Source: Streptomyces sp. AC558_RSS880
GTDB lineage: Bacteria > Actinomycetota > Actinomycetes > Streptomycetales > Streptomycetaceae
NCBI RefSeq assembly: GCF_019049255.1
Contig: NZ_JAGMUJ010000047.1
Span: 1-64,000, forward strand
Length of the DNA stretch: 64,000 nt
Direction: 5' to 3'
Part shown: positions 50,238 through 58,950 of the stretch, in pieces
How positions within the stretch are numbered: position 1 is the first letter of the stretch
Layout: each line of letters opens with the position of its first letter
Program-made: the position numbers and the translations under genes
The notes under the pieces: generated by a model
Seen by the model: only the letters and a program-made list of their open reading frames with translations
Databases searched by the model: none
Told to the model about the DNA's origin: nothing

Positions 50238-50316
50238 CGTTGCGCGGGGCGAGGACCCCTGCGCGTTAGCCTGGAGCGTCAGACTTCAGCCGATCGGTCA
50301 AGGGGACAAGCATCCC

Positions 50317-51102
50317 GTGCGCATCGCCAGATTCTCCATCGACGGGAACGTCGCCTTCGGCGCGGTCGAGGGCGAGAAGCAGGACGAACTCGTCCTGGAC
50401 ATCATCAAGGGCATCCCGTTCGCGGACTTCGAGCTCTCCGGCACCAAGGTCCCGGTGAGCAAGGTCAGGCTGCTGCCCCCGGTGCTCCCCAACAAGGTGG
50501 TGGCCTTCGGCCGCAACTACGCCGAACACGCGAAGGAACTCGGCAACGAGGTCCCCGACGCCCCCTTCGCCTTCTTCAAGCCCTCCACCTCCGTGATCGG
50601 CCCCGGCGACGACATCCAGTACCCCTCCTTCTCCCAGGAGGTGCACCACGAGGCCGAGCTGGCCGTGGTCATCGGCCGGATGTGCCGCGAGGTCCCGCGC
50701 GAACGCGTCAAGGACGTGATCTTCGGCTACACCTGCGCCAACGACATCACCGCGCGCGACGTCCAGAAGCGCGAGAAGCAGTGGGCCCGGGCCAAGGGCT
50801 TCGACACCTCCTGCCCGCTCGGCCCCTGGGTGGAGACGGACCTCGACCTCGCCGCCGCGGGCGACCTGACCATCCAGCTCACGGTCAACGGCGCCCAGCG
50901 CCAACTCGGCCGCACCAGCGAGATGATCCACTCCATCGAGGACCTGATCGTCAACATCTCCGAGGCCATGACGCTGCTCCCCGGCGACGTGATCCTCACG
51001 GGCACCCCGGCCGGCGTCGGCCCCCTCAACGTCGGCGACGAGGTCGCCGTCACCATCGAAGGCATCGGCACTCTCACCAACAAGGTTGTCAAGCGTGGCT
51101 AG
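50317..51102 (+). CDS. Fumarylacetoacetate hydrolase family protein
   Basis: A 261-residue enzyme of the FAH superfamily. The N-terminal small domain is followed by the catalytic domain with VVAFGRNYAEHAKE and EAELAVVIGR carrying metal-binding acidic residues. Members hydrolyse or decarboxylate 2-oxo acids or acylpyruvates, such as oxaloacetate or acylpyruvate. Substrate is not assignable here. GTG 50317 follows AAGGGGA. Its stop codon overlaps the start of gltX by 8 bp, so the two are translationally coupled. Confidence 0.88.
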   Translation: MRIARFSIDGNVAFGAVEGEKQDELVLDIIKGIPFADFELSGTKVPVSKVRLLPPVLPNKVVAFGRNYAEHAKELGNEVPDAPFAFFKPSTSVIGPGDDIQYPSFSQEVHHEAELAVVIGRMCREVPRERVKDVIFGYTCANDITARDVQKREKQWARAKGFDTSCPLGPWVETDLDLAAAGDLTIQLTVNGAQRQLGRTSEMIHSIEDLIVNISEAMTLLPGDVILTGTPAGVGPLNVGDEVAVTIEGIGTLTNKVVKRG

Positions 51103-52570
51103 CGCACCCGTCCGCGTACGTTTCTGTCCGTCGCCCACCGGTAACCCCCATGTGGGCCTGGTCCGCACCGCCCTGTTCAACTGGGCGTTCGCCAAGCACC
51201 ACGGCGGCACCCTGGTCTTCCGCATCGAGGACACCGACGCGGCCCGCGACTCCGAGGAGTCGTACAACCAGCTGCTGGACTCCATGCGCTGGCTCGGCTT
51301 CGACTGGGACGAGGGCCCCGAGATCGGCGGCCCGCACGCGCCGTACCGCCAGTCGCAGCGCATGGACCTCTACAAGGACGTCGCGGCGAAGCTCCTGGAC
51401 GCCGGCCACGCGTACCGCTGCTACTGCTCCCAGGAGGAGCTGGACAGCCGCCGCGAGGCCGCCCGCGCCGCCGGCAGGCCCTCCGGGTACGACGGCCACT
51501 GCCGCGAGCTGACCGACGCCCAGGTCGAGGACTACAAGGCCCAGGGCCGCGAGCCGATCGTCCGCTTCCGGATGCCCGACGAGACGATCACCTTCACCGA
51601 CCTGGTCCGCGGCGAGCTGACCTTCACCCCGGAGAACGTCCCGGACTACGGCATCGTCCGCGCCAACGGGGCTCCGCTCTACACGCTGGTCAACCCGGTC
51701 GACGACGCCCTGATGGAGATCACCCACGTCCTGCGCGGCGAGGACCTGCTCTCCTCCACCCCGCGCCAGATCGCCCTGTACAAGGCGCTGACCGAGCTGG
51801 GCATCGCCAAGCGGACCCCCGCCTTCGGGCACCTGCCGTACGTGATGGGCGAGGGCAACAAGAAGCTCTCCAAGCGCGACCCGCAGTCGTCGCTCAACCT
51901 CTACCGCGAGCGCGGCTTCCTCCCCGAGGGCCTGCTCAACTACCTCTCCCTGCTCGGCTGGTCGCTCTCCGCCGACCAGGACGTCTTCTCGATCGACGAG
52001 ATGGTCGCGGCCTTCGACATCGCGGACGTGCAGCCGAACCCGGCCCGCTTCGACCTGAAGAAGTGCGAGGCGATCAACGGCGACCACATCCGCATGCTGG
52101 ATGTGAAGGACTTCACGGAGCGCTGCGCCCCCTGGCTCAAGGCCCCCTTCGCCCCCTGGGCCCCGGAGGCCTTCGACGAGGCCAAGTGGCAGGCGATCGC
52201 CCCGCACGCGCAGACCCGCCTCAAGGTCCTCTCCGAGATCACGGACAACGTCGACTTCCTGTTCCTGCCGGAGCCGGTCTTCGACGAGGCGTCCTGGAAC
52301 AAGGCGATGAAGGAGGGCAGCGACGCTCTGCTGCGCACCGCGCGGGAGAAGCTGGAGGCCGCCGACTGGACGTCCCCCGAGTCGCTGAAGGAGGCCGTCC
52401 TGGCCGCCGGCGAGGCCCACGGCCTCAAGCTCGGCAAGGCCCAGGCCCCGGTCCGCGTCGCCGTCACCGGCCGCACGGTCGGCCTGCCGCTCTTCGAGTC
52501 CCTGGAGGTCCTGGGCAAGGAGAAGACGCTGGCCAGGATCGACGCGGCGCTGGCGAGGCTGGCGGCGTAA
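51095..52570 (+). CDS. gltX: Glutamyl-tRNA synthetase
   Basis: A 491-residue class I synthetase. The HIGH-type motif is PSPTGNPHVGL near the N-terminus and the KMSKS-type motif KKLSKRDP near residue 255. The C-terminal helical anticodon-binding domain follows. Streptomyces has no glutaminyl-tRNA synthetase; GluRS charges both tRNA-Glu and tRNA-Gln, and GatCAB completes the latter. This fits the Gln/Glu tRNA array 1.5 kb downstream. The GTG start overlaps the preceding gene. Confidence 0.96.
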   Translation: MASAPVRVRFCPSPTGNPHVGLVRTALFNWAFAKHHGGTLVFRIEDTDAARDSEESYNQLLDSMRWLGFDWDEGPEIGGPHAPYRQSQRMDLYKDVAAKLLDAGHAYRCYCSQEELDSRREAARAAGRPSGYDGHCRELTDAQVEDYKAQGREPIVRFRMPDETITFTDLVRGELTFTPENVPDYGIVRANGAPLYTLVNPVDDALMEITHVLRGEDLLSSTPRQIALYKALTELGIAKRTPAFGHLPYVMGEGNKKLSKRDPQSSLNLYRERGFLPEGLLNYLSLLGWSLSADQDVFSIDEMVAAFDIADVQPNPARFDLKKCEAINGDHIRMLDVKDFTERCAPWLKAPFAPWAPEAFDEAKWQAIAPHAQTRLKVLSEITDNVDFLFLPEPVFDEASWNKAMKEGSDALLRTAREKLEAADWTSPESLKEAVLAAGEAHGLKLGKAQAPVRVAVTGRTVGLPLFESLEVLGKEKTLARIDAALARLAA

Positions 52571-52588
52571 CGCACGGACGCACGCGCG

Positions 52589-52619
52589 AAGGGCGGCAGC
52601 CGGGAAGGCTGCCGCCCTT
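52589..52619 (+). terminator. Terminator of gltX
   Basis: AAGGGCGGCAGCC pairs with GGCTGCCGCCCTT (13 bp, 5-nt loop). Confidence 0.82.
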
Positions 52620-52682
52620 GCCGTACTTCCGCACGGCCGGTGCCGACCGGCGTCGCCGCCGAGTTCTCCGCAGACGGGACAC

Positions 52683-53075
52683 ATGCGCCGTGAGGACATC
52701 GACCCGCGCTTCTTCGGGGACAGACCGGCCTGCGACCGGGCCGTCGTCGAGCAGCCGCAGCGCCGGCTCGTGGTCGCCGGTCACGAGGCCCGGGACGACG
52801 AGGGCGGCATCGCGGCCGTGGACGACATCCGCGGTCGGATCCGGCTGACCTTCCAGCGCCCGGCCGGGACGCTGCGCGAAGCCGGGTTCGCCCTGAGCGA
52901 CCTGGTCCGGATCAGGATCCTCACGGTCGACATCGAGGCCGTGACGGCCAACTACGACGTCGTGCTGAGCGTGCCGGCCGAGGCGGACTGCCGTCCGGCC
53001 GGTCTCCCGGCGGAGGTCAGGGCCCTGTCCGATCCCCGGATGCTCCTCGAGGTCGAGGGTCTCGCCGCCCGGTGA
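52683..53075 (+). CDS. RidA/YjgF-like protein
   Basis: A 130-residue protein of the RidA (enamine/imine deaminase) fold. The end (PAEVRALSDPRMLLEVEGLA) and FALSDLVRIRILTVDIEAV resemble the family's dimer core. The first 20 residues are not typical. The active-site arginine expected near the end is not clearly in place, so an active deaminase is uncertain. It may be a diverged or inactive member. Confidence 0.6.
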   Translation: MRREDIDPRFFGDRPACDRAVVEQPQRRLVVAGHEARDDEGGIAAVDDIRGRIRLTFQRPAGTLREAGFALSDLVRIRILTVDIEAVTANYDVVLSVPAEADCRPAGLPAEVRALSDPRMLLEVEGLAAR

Positions 53076-53199
53076 CCGCCGCGCCACCCGGCCGGTTCCC
53101 CCGCGCCCACCGCTCGGGCCGCCACCCCCTCTTCGACGCTGCGTCCGTCGGGGGACAACCCCCGGGCCCTCAGCCGGGTCCGGCTGTACCGTCGGTGGC

Positions 53200-53934
53200 A
53201 TGGTGATCCGAGCAGTTGTCTGGGACGTCGACGACACGCTTTTCGACTACACCACCGCCGACCGCGAGGGCATGCGCGCCCACCTGGTGGCCGAGGGGCT
53301 GCTCGCCGGGTACGGGTCGGCCGAGGAGGCCCTCGTGCGCTGGCGCGAGGTCACCGAGCGGCAGTGGGCGCGGTTCGCCGCGCGGGAGGTGGACTTCGAG
53401 ACGCAGCGGCGCGACCGCACCCGGGTCTTCCTGGGCCGCCCGGAGCTGACGGACGCCGAGGCCGACGACTGGTTCCGGCGGTACGTCACGCACTACGAGT
53501 CCGCCTGGAGCCTCTTCCCGGACGTGCTGCCCGTCCTGGACGCCCTCGCCACCAGCCACCGGCATGCCGTGCTCTCCAACTCCAGCCTCCACGTCCAGGA
53601 CCGCAAGCTGCGCGTCCTCGGCGTCCACGACCGTTTCGAGGCCATCCTGTGCGCCGCCGAGCTGGGCGTCTCCAAGCCCGAGGCCGGCGCGTTCCTCGCC
53701 GCCTGTGACGCGCTGGCGCTGCCCCCGGACCAGGTGGCGTACGTCGGTGACCACCCGGAGATCGACGGCCGGGGCGCCGCGGAGGCCGGGCTGCTGTCGG
53801 TGTGGATCGACCGGGGCGGTGCCTGCGCGACGGTCGAGCCGCCGGTGGGACCACGTCGTATCGCCTCCCTCGCCGAACTCCCCGTGGTGCTCGCCGCCGA
53901 TACTCGTTTTGGAGCCCCGTCCACCTTCGGGTAA
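53200..53934 (+). CDS. HAD-superfamily hydrolase
   Basis: A 244-residue HAD phosphatase-type enzyme. DVDDTLFDY provides the nucleophile and acid/base aspartates, LSNSSLH is the threonine/serine motif, SKPEAGAF has the lysine, and YVGDHPEIDGRGA gives the final acidic pair. The all-helical cap lies between motifs 1 and 2. The substrate cannot be told, though phosphoglycolate- or nucleotide-like small phosphates are common for this type. It is the last protein gene before the tRNA array. Confidence 0.9.
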   Translation: MVIRAVVWDVDDTLFDYTTADREGMRAHLVAEGLLAGYGSAEEALVRWREVTERQWARFAAREVDFETQRRDRTRVFLGRPELTDAEADDWFRRYVTHYESAWSLFPDVLPVLDALATSHRHAVLSNSSLHVQDRKLRVLGVHDRFEAILCAAELGVSKPEAGAFLAACDALALPPDQVAYVGDHPEIDGRGAAEAGLLSVWIDRGGACATVEPPVGPRRIASLAELPVVLAADTRFGAPSTFG

Positions 53935-54025
53935 TGTTCTTCCTGCGCCGAGGGGAGCGGGCCGGAAGGCCGGAACCCCCAAGCGCCAAACTAGAACAAG
54001 AACCCCTCAGGGGCTTGCGTTCCAG

Positions 54026-54097
54026 TGGCCTATGGTGTAATTGGCAGCACGACTGATTCTGGTTCAGTTAGTCTTGGTTCGAGTCCAGGTAGGCCAG
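54026..54097 (+). tRNA. tRNA-Gln (CTG)
   Basis: Acceptor TGGCCTA pairs with TAGGCCA, the anticodon stem is ACTGA/TCAGT with loop TTCTGGT (anticodon CTG), and the T-arm has GGTTCGAGTCC. The 3' CCA is not encoded. It decodes CAG. Confidence 0.93.
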
Positions 54098-54136
54098 CTC
54101 GCAGAGCTCATCTGCACCCGCGGATCTCATCCGCAA

Positions 54137-54209
54137 GCCCCCGTTGTGTAGCGGCCTAGCACGCTGCCCTCTCAAGGCAGTAGCGCCGGTTCGAATCCGG
54201 TCGGGGGTA
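54137..54209 (+). tRNA. tRNA-Glu (CTC), first copy
   Basis: Acceptor GCCCCCG/CGGGGGT, anticodon stem CTGCC/GGCAG with loop CTCTCAA (anticodon CTC), T-arm GGTTCGAATCC. It differs from the next two copies by a T-A pair in place of C-G in the anticodon stem. Confidence 0.93.
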
Positions 54210-54238
54210 CTGGTTCCGATCATCTCGGGACTGCTAGG

Positions 54239-54311
54239 GCCCCCGTTGTGTAGCGGCCTAGCACGCCGCCCTCTCAAGGCGGTAGCGCCGGTTCGAATCC
54301 GGTCGGGGGTA
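54239..54311 (+). tRNA. tRNA-Glu (CTC), second copy
   Basis: As the first tRNA-Glu but with anticodon stem CCGCC/GGCGG, a compensatory change. Confidence 0.93.
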
Positions 54312-54332
54312 CTGACTGGTCTAAACCATCAT

Positions 54333-54404
54333 TGGTCTATGGTGTAATTGGCAGCACGACTGATTCTGGTTCAGTTAGTCTTGGTTCGAGTCCAGGTAGA
54401 CCAG
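54333..54404 (+). tRNA. tRNA-Gln (CTG), second copy
   Basis: Acceptor TGGTCTA/TAGACCA, otherwise as the first tRNA-Gln. One acceptor pair is T-A in place of C-G. Confidence 0.93.
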
Positions 54405-54431
54405 CAGGATCTGCGGCAACGTATGATCCAC

Positions 54432-54504
54432 GCCCCCGTTGTGTAGCGGCCTAGCACGCCGCCCTCTCAAGGCGGTAGCGCCGGTTCGAATCCGGTCGGG
54501 GGTA
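54432..54504 (+). tRNA. tRNA-Glu (CTC), third copy
   Basis: Identical in the tRNA body to the second tRNA-Glu. It is followed directly by a strong terminator. Confidence 0.93.
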
Positions 54505-54510
54505 CACAGT

Positions 54511-54540
54511 GAAGGCCCTCCACCTCGGTGGAGGGCCTTC
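54511..54540 (+). terminator. Terminator of the tRNA array
   Basis: A perfect 14-bp stem GAAGGCCCTCCACC / GGTGGAGGGCCTTC with a 2-nt gap in the middle, 6 nt after the last tRNA. Confidence 0.85.
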
Positions 54541-54634
54541 GGCGTTCCGGAACGGGACCGTACCCGGAAACCGGAGGAAGAGCCCGCCGCGGCGTTGGGG
54601 CGGGCCCGTTCCCACGGGGCGGTACGGACGGGTT

Positions 54635-55348
54635 TCAGGAGCGGCGCAGTGCCTCGGAGAGGCGGCCGGCGGCATCGATGACGGCCTGGGCGTGCATCCG
54701 GCCCGGGTGGCGGGACAGGCGCTCGATGGGGCCGGAGACCGAGACGGCGGCCACCACACGGTTCGACGGCCCGCGCACCGGCGCGGAGACGGACGCCACG
54801 CCCGGCTCGCGCTCACCGATCGACTGGGCCCAGCCCCGGCGACGTACGCCCGAGAGGGCCGTCGCCGTGAACCGGGCGCCCTGCAGGCCCCGGTGCAGCC
54901 GCTCCGGCTCCTCCCAGGCCATCAGGATCTGCGCCGAGGAGCCGGCCTTCATCGTGAGCGTGGAGCCCACCGGCACCGTGTCCCGCAGGCCCGAGAGGCG
55001 CTCCGCCGCGGCGACGCAGATGCGCATGTCGCCCTGGCGGCGGTAGAGCTGGGCGCTCTCGCCGGTCACGTCGCGCAGGTGCGTGAGCACCGGGCCCGCC
55101 GTGGCGAGCAGCCGGTCCTCGCCCGCCGCCGCGGCCAGTTCGGCCAGGCGCGGGCCGAGAATGAAACGGCCCTGCATGTCGCGCGCCACCATACGGTGGT
55201 GTTCCAGCGCCACGGCCAGGCGGTGGGCCGTGGGTCGTGCCAGTCCGGTGGCCCCGACCAACCCCGCGAGGGTGGCCGGACCGGACTCCAGAGCGCTCAG
55301 GACGAGGGCCGCCTTGTCCAGAACGCCGACGCCGCTACTGTTGTCCAT
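54635..55348 (-). CDS. ndgR: IclR-family regulator NdgR
   Basis: A 237-residue regulator. The N-terminal winged helix-turn-helix (LAGLVGATGLARPTAHRLAV) is followed by the IclR effector-binding domain. It is divergent from leuC with a palindromic site between. In S. coelicolor this protein (AreB in S. clavuligerus) controls leucine and other amino-acid genes and affects antibiotic production. The ATG at 55348 has no ribosome site, so it may be leaderless. Confidence 0.92.
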   Translation of the reverse strand: MDNSSGVGVLDKAALVLSALESGPATLAGLVGATGLARPTAHRLAVALEHHRMVARDMQGRFILGPRLAELAAAAGEDRLLATAGPVLTHLRDVTGESAQLYRRQGDMRICVAAAERLSGLRDTVPVGSTLTMKAGSSAQILMAWEEPERLHRGLQGARFTATALSGVRRRGWAQSIGEREPGVASVSAPVRGPSNRVVAAVSVSGPIERLSRHPGRMHAQAVIDAAGRLSEALRRS

Positions 55349-55356
55349 GCAACGAT

Positions 55357-55385
55357 ACTTGCGTCTCACTCTGTGAAACGCAAGT
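55357..55385. promoter_or_regulatory. NdgR operator between ndgR and leuC
   Basis: A 29-bp palindrome: ACTTGCGTCTCAC, TCT, GTGAAACGCAAGT, with one mismatched pair. It lies 9 bp from the ndgR start and about 160 bp from leuC. Such a site in this intergenic region fits autoregulation and leuC control by an IclR protein. Confidence 0.78.
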
Positions 55386-55543
55386 TCAATTTTCGGTGGA
55401 ACCCGCCACCCTGGAAGCACGGAAGCAACGCGGCCCGTGGACCACCGGGCCTGGCGGCGGACGCCCGGAAGCAGGGGTGCGGGCGCCGTCTCCCCACAGA
55501 TCTAGTTGGGCCGGCGCACCACCTGCCGGCCGGAGGGACAGCG

Positions 55544-56968
55544 ATGGGTAGGACACTCGCGGAGAAGGTCTGGGACGACCACGTCGTCCGGCGCGCCGAG
55601 GGCGAGCCCGACCTCCTCTTCATCGATCTGCACCTGCTGCACGAGGTGACCAGCCCGCAGGCCTTCGACGGCCTGCGCAAGAGCGGCCGCCGGGTGCGCC
55701 GTCTCGACCTCACCATCGCGACCGAGGACCACAACACCCCGACCCTCGACATCGACAAGCCGATCGCCGACCCGGTCTCCCGGATCCAGCTCGAGACGCT
55801 GCGCAAGAACGCCGCCGAGTTCGGCGTCCGGCTGCATTCGCTGGGCGACGTCGAGCAGGGCGTCGTGCACGTCGTGGGCCCGCAGCTGGGTCTGACCCAG
55901 CCCGGCATGACCGTCGTCTGCGGCGACTCGCACACCTCCACGCACGGCGCCTTCGGCGGACTCGCCTTCGGCATCGGCACCTCCCAGGTCGAGCACGTCC
56001 TGGCCACCCAGACGCTGCCCATGGCCCGTCCGAAGACCATGGCGATCACCGTCAACGGCGAACTGCCCGAGGGCGTCACGGCCAAGGACCTGATCCTGGC
56101 GATCATCGCGAGGATCGGTACCGGCGGCGGCCAGGGATACGTCCTGGAGTACCGCGGCGAGGCCATCGAGAAGCTCTCGATGGAGGCCCGGATGACCATC
56201 TGCAACATGTCGATCGAGGCCGGCGCCCGCGCGGGCATGATCGCTCCCGACGAGACGACGTTCGCCTACCTCGAGGGCCGTCCGCACGCCCCGAAGGGCG
56301 AGGACTGGGACGCGGCCGTCGCCTACTGGAAGACGCTGAAGTCCGACGAGGACGCCGAGTTCGACGCCGAGGTCGTCATCGAGGCCGCCGAACTGTCGCC
56401 GTTCGTCACCTGGGGCACCAACCCGGGCCAGGGCGCCCCGCTTTCGGCGTCCGTCCCCGACCCGGCTTCGTACGAGGACGCCTCGGAGCGGCTCGCCGCC
56501 GAAAAGGCCCTGGAGTACATGGGGTTGGAGGCCGGCCAGGCGCTGCGCTCCATCAACGTGGACACCGTCTTCGTAGGTTCCTGCACCAACGGCCGCATCG
56601 AGGACCTGCGCGCCGTCGCGGACATCATCAAGGGCCGCAAAGTCGCCGACGGCGTGCGGATGCTGGTCGTCCCCGGCTCCGCGCGGGTGGGCCTGCAGGC
56701 CGTCTCCGAGGGTCTGGACGTGGTCTTCAAGGAGGCCGGCGCCGAGTGGCGGCACGCGGGCTGCTCGATGTGCCTGGGCATGAACCCCGACCAGCTCGCC
56801 CCCGGTGAGCGCTCCGCCTCCACCTCCAACCGCAACTTCGAGGGCCGGCAGGGCAAGGGCGGCCGCACCCACCTGGTGTCCCCGCAGGTCGCCGCCGCCA
56901 CCGCGGTCCTCGGTCACCTGGCCTCCCCGGCCGACCTCGCCGCCGCCCCCACGCCCGCTGGAGTCTGA
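55544..56968 (+). CDS. leuC: 3-isopropylmalate dehydratase large subunit
   Basis: A 474-residue aconitase-family subunit. It isomerises 2- to 3-isopropylmalate with LeuD in leucine synthesis. The [4Fe-4S] cysteines are in GSCTNGR and CSMCLGMNPD. GDSHTSTHGAFGGLAFG is a hallmark segment. GGAGGG precedes ATG 55544. It lies 6 bp before leuD, forming the usual leuCD operon, and the divergent ndgR regulator is nearby. Confidence 0.97.
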   Translation: MGRTLAEKVWDDHVVRRAEGEPDLLFIDLHLLHEVTSPQAFDGLRKSGRRVRRLDLTIATEDHNTPTLDIDKPIADPVSRIQLETLRKNAAEFGVRLHSLGDVEQGVVHVVGPQLGLTQPGMTVVCGDSHTSTHGAFGGLAFGIGTSQVEHVLATQTLPMARPKTMAITVNGELPEGVTAKDLILAIIARIGTGGGQGYVLEYRGEAIEKLSMEARMTICNMSIEAGARAGMIAPDETTFAYLEGRPHAPKGEDWDAAVAYWKTLKSDEDAEFDAEVVIEAAELSPFVTWGTNPGQGAPLSASVPDPASYEDASERLAAEKALEYMGLEAGQALRSINVDTVFVGSCTNGRIEDLRAVADIIKGRKVADGVRMLVVPGSARVGLQAVSEGLDVVFKEAGAEWRHAGCSMCLGMNPDQLAPGERSASTSNRNFEGRQGKGGRTHLVSPQVAAATAVLGHLASPADLAAAPTPAGV

Positions 56969-56974
56969 TCAGCC

Positions 56975-57568
56975 ATGGAAGCATTCACCACCCACACCGG
57001 CCGGGCCGTCCCGCTGCGCCGCAGCAACGTCGACACCGACCAGATCATCCCCGCCCACTGGCTCAAGAAGGTGACCAGGGACGGGTTCGAGGACGGGCTG
57101 TTCGAGGCCTGGCGCAAGGACCCGTCCTTCGTCCTCAACCAGCCCGAGCGCGCGGGCGCGACCGTGCTGGTCGCCGGCCCCGACTTCGGCACCGGCTCCT
57201 CCCGTGAGCACGCCGTCTGGGCGCTGCAGAACTACGGCTTCAAGACCGTGATCTCCTCCCGCTTCGCCGACATCTTCCGCGGCAACTCGCTGAAGAACGG
57301 CCTGCTGACGGTGGTCATCGACCAGAAGACCGTGGACGCGCTGTGGGAGCTCACCGAAGCCGACCCCACCGCCGAGATCACCGTCGACCTCCAGACCCGC
57401 GAGGTGCGCGCCGAGGGCGTCACCGCCTCCTTCGAGCTCGACGAGAACTCCCGCTGGCGGCTGCTGAACGGGCTCGACGACATCTCCATCACGCTGCAGA
57501 ACGAGGCGGACATCGCCGCGTACGAGGCGAAGCGCCCGTCGTTCAAGCCGAGGACGCTCACGGCCTGA
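56975..57568 (+). CDS. leuD: 3-isopropylmalate dehydratase small subunit
   Basis: A 197-residue swivelling-domain subunit. NVDTDQIIPAHWLKK, GPDFGTGSSREHAVWAL and SRFADIFRGNSLKNGLL are the family segments, in order. It pairs with LeuC. It starts 6 bp after leuC and ends before a strong terminator. Confidence 0.97.
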   Translation: MEAFTTHTGRAVPLRRSNVDTDQIIPAHWLKKVTRDGFEDGLFEAWRKDPSFVLNQPERAGATVLVAGPDFGTGSSREHAVWALQNYGFKTVISSRFADIFRGNSLKNGLLTVVIDQKTVDALWELTEADPTAEITVDLQTREVRAEGVTASFELDENSRWRLLNGLDDISITLQNEADIAAYEAKRPSFKPRTLTA

Positions 57569-57626
57569 CCCCCACCCCGGCCGAAGTCCTCGCCAGAGGC
57601 CGACTTTCGGCCACCGGATCACCCCG

Positions 57627-57661
57627 CCCGTACCCCCGATCACCTCGATCGGGGGTACGGG
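57627..57661 (+). terminator. Terminator of leuCD
   Basis: A perfect 15-bp stem, CCCGTACCCCCGATC / GATCGGGGGTACGGG, with a 5-nt loop, 58 nt after the leuD stop. Confidence 0.87.
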
Positions 57662-57845
57662 CGCGTCTGCACCCGTTCGGTCCCGCGTGCCCTCTTGAGG
57701 GCCCTCAACTCGCCGCGTTATGAAGGTGGTTGTCGGGGTACACGTGTCACGTGCCCGTGATCTTCGCGTGTGTCCGGACGGCTGCCCGAGGCGGCAGTTG
57801 CCCCCTGGGCAGGCGACAACTCGCCCCAGATGGCACAATCTGTGC

Positions 57846-58076
57846 ATGGAACACGACGGCCAACTCCAGCTCTATGCGGCGGTCGCGGTCCGGCTCAAGG
57901 AAGCGCACGCAAAGGTGCGCGCACTGCAAGTCCCGGAGGGCGTACGGATGGCGCTGACCCGGAAGCTGCTGGTCATTACGGCCGCGGCCAAACACGATCT
58001 TGCCGGTGCGGCAAGGCGTCTGGAGCGGTTCACCGAGGACCTCGACGAGGGTCGATTCCCCGAAGAGGAACGCTGA
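57846..58076 (+). CDS. Small helical hypothetical protein
   Basis: A 76-residue protein. The body is one or two amphipathic helices (LYAAVAVRLKEAHAKVRALQ then MALTRKLLVITAAAKHDLAG), ending in an acidic tail. ATG 57846 lacks a ribosome site but has a -10-like CACAAT exactly 6 nt upstream, suggesting a leaderless transcript. It precedes the HU gene by 136 nt. No family recognised. Confidence 0.65.
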   Translation: MEHDGQLQLYAAVAVRLKEAHAKVRALQVPEGVRMALTRKLLVITAAAKHDLAGAARRLERFTEDLDEGRFPEEER

Positions 58077-58212
58077 ACCAGTCGAGACGGCCGAGTTCGT
58101 TGCGGCACAAGGGTGATTAGCCCGTTTCGTGTTTGATTTGCGGTATATATCTGCCTAACGTGCGAAAAAGCTTGAACACATTCGTTCTGGCGATGTCTCC
58201 GAAGGGGAAGAC

Positions 58213-58851
58213 GTGAACAAGGCGCAGCTCGTAGAAGCGATTGCCGACAAGGTGGGCGGCCGCCAGCAGGCCGCCGATGCCGTCGACCACGTACTGGACG
58301 CCATCGTCCGCGCGGTCGTCTCGGGTGAGCGGGTTTCGGTCACCGGCTTCGGTTCGTTCGAGAAGGTCGACCGCCCGGCCCGTTACGCCCGTAACCCTCA
58401 GACGGGCGAGCGGGTTCGGGTCAAGAAGACCTCCGTTCCGCGCTTCCGCGCGGGGCAGGGTTTCAAGGACCTGGTGAGCGGCTCGAAGAAGCTGCCGCGC
58501 GGTGGTGAGGTCTCGGTCAAGAAGGCGCCCAAGGGCAGCCTGAGCGGGGGCGCCGCGGCCACGGTCAAGAAGGCCGCCGCGAAGAAGACGACGGCGAAGA
58601 AGGCCGCCACCGCGAAGACGGCGGCGAAGAAGGCCCCGGCGAAGAAGGCCACCACCAAGACGGCGGCGGCCAAGAAGACCACGGCCAAGAAGGCGCCCGC
58701 CAAGACCGCGGCGACGGCGAAGACGACCGCCGCGAAGAAGACGACCGCCAAGAAGGCCCCGGCGAAGAAGGCGACGGCCACGAAGGCGCCCGCCAAGAAG
58801 TCGACCGCGCGCAAGACCACCGCCAAGAAGACCACCGCCCGCAAGAAGTAG
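58213..58851 (+). CDS. hup: HU-family nucleoid protein with lysine-rich tail
   Basis: A 212-residue two-part protein. Residues 1-95 form the HU fold (MNKAQLVEAIADKVGGRQQA, VSGERVSVTGFGSFE). The remaining 115 residues are repeats of AAKKTTAKKAPAKK type, as in histone H1 and in the Streptomyces HupS. The tail binds DNA and is linked to spore nucleoid compaction. GTG 58213 with GAAGGGG stands 7 nt upstream. Only high-GC, Lys/Ala/Thr-biased codons are used in the tail, so the array is repeat-rich at the DNA level. Confidence 0.95.
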   Translation: MNKAQLVEAIADKVGGRQQAADAVDHVLDAIVRAVVSGERVSVTGFGSFEKVDRPARYARNPQTGERVRVKKTSVPRFRAGQGFKDLVSGSKKLPRGGEVSVKKAPKGSLSGGAAATVKKAAAKKTTAKKAATAKTAAKKAPAKKATTKTAAAKKTTAKKAPAKTAATAKTTAAKKTTAKKAPAKKATATKAPAKKSTARKTTAKKTTARKK

Positions 58852-58893
58852 CGGGCCGGGGCCCCTCCCTTCGGGAAAGCGGTACTCACGCGC

Positions 58894-58923
58894 CGGGCCG
58901 GACTCCCTCGGGAGCCCGGCCCG
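58894..58923. terminator. Terminator between hup and the small minus-strand gene
   Basis: CGGGCCGG-a-CTCCC pairs with GGGAG-c-CCGGCCCG around a 2-nt gap. It serves the convergent hup and 58951-59154 genes. Confidence 0.7.
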
Positions 58924-58950
58924 CGGTGTGTGCGGGGGCGCCCCGGGCGG

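Noticed and set aside
58560..58850. Repeat-rich DNA at the end of hup as an independent repeat array
   Set aside because: It is the coding sequence of the lysine/alanine tail and is explained by the protein.
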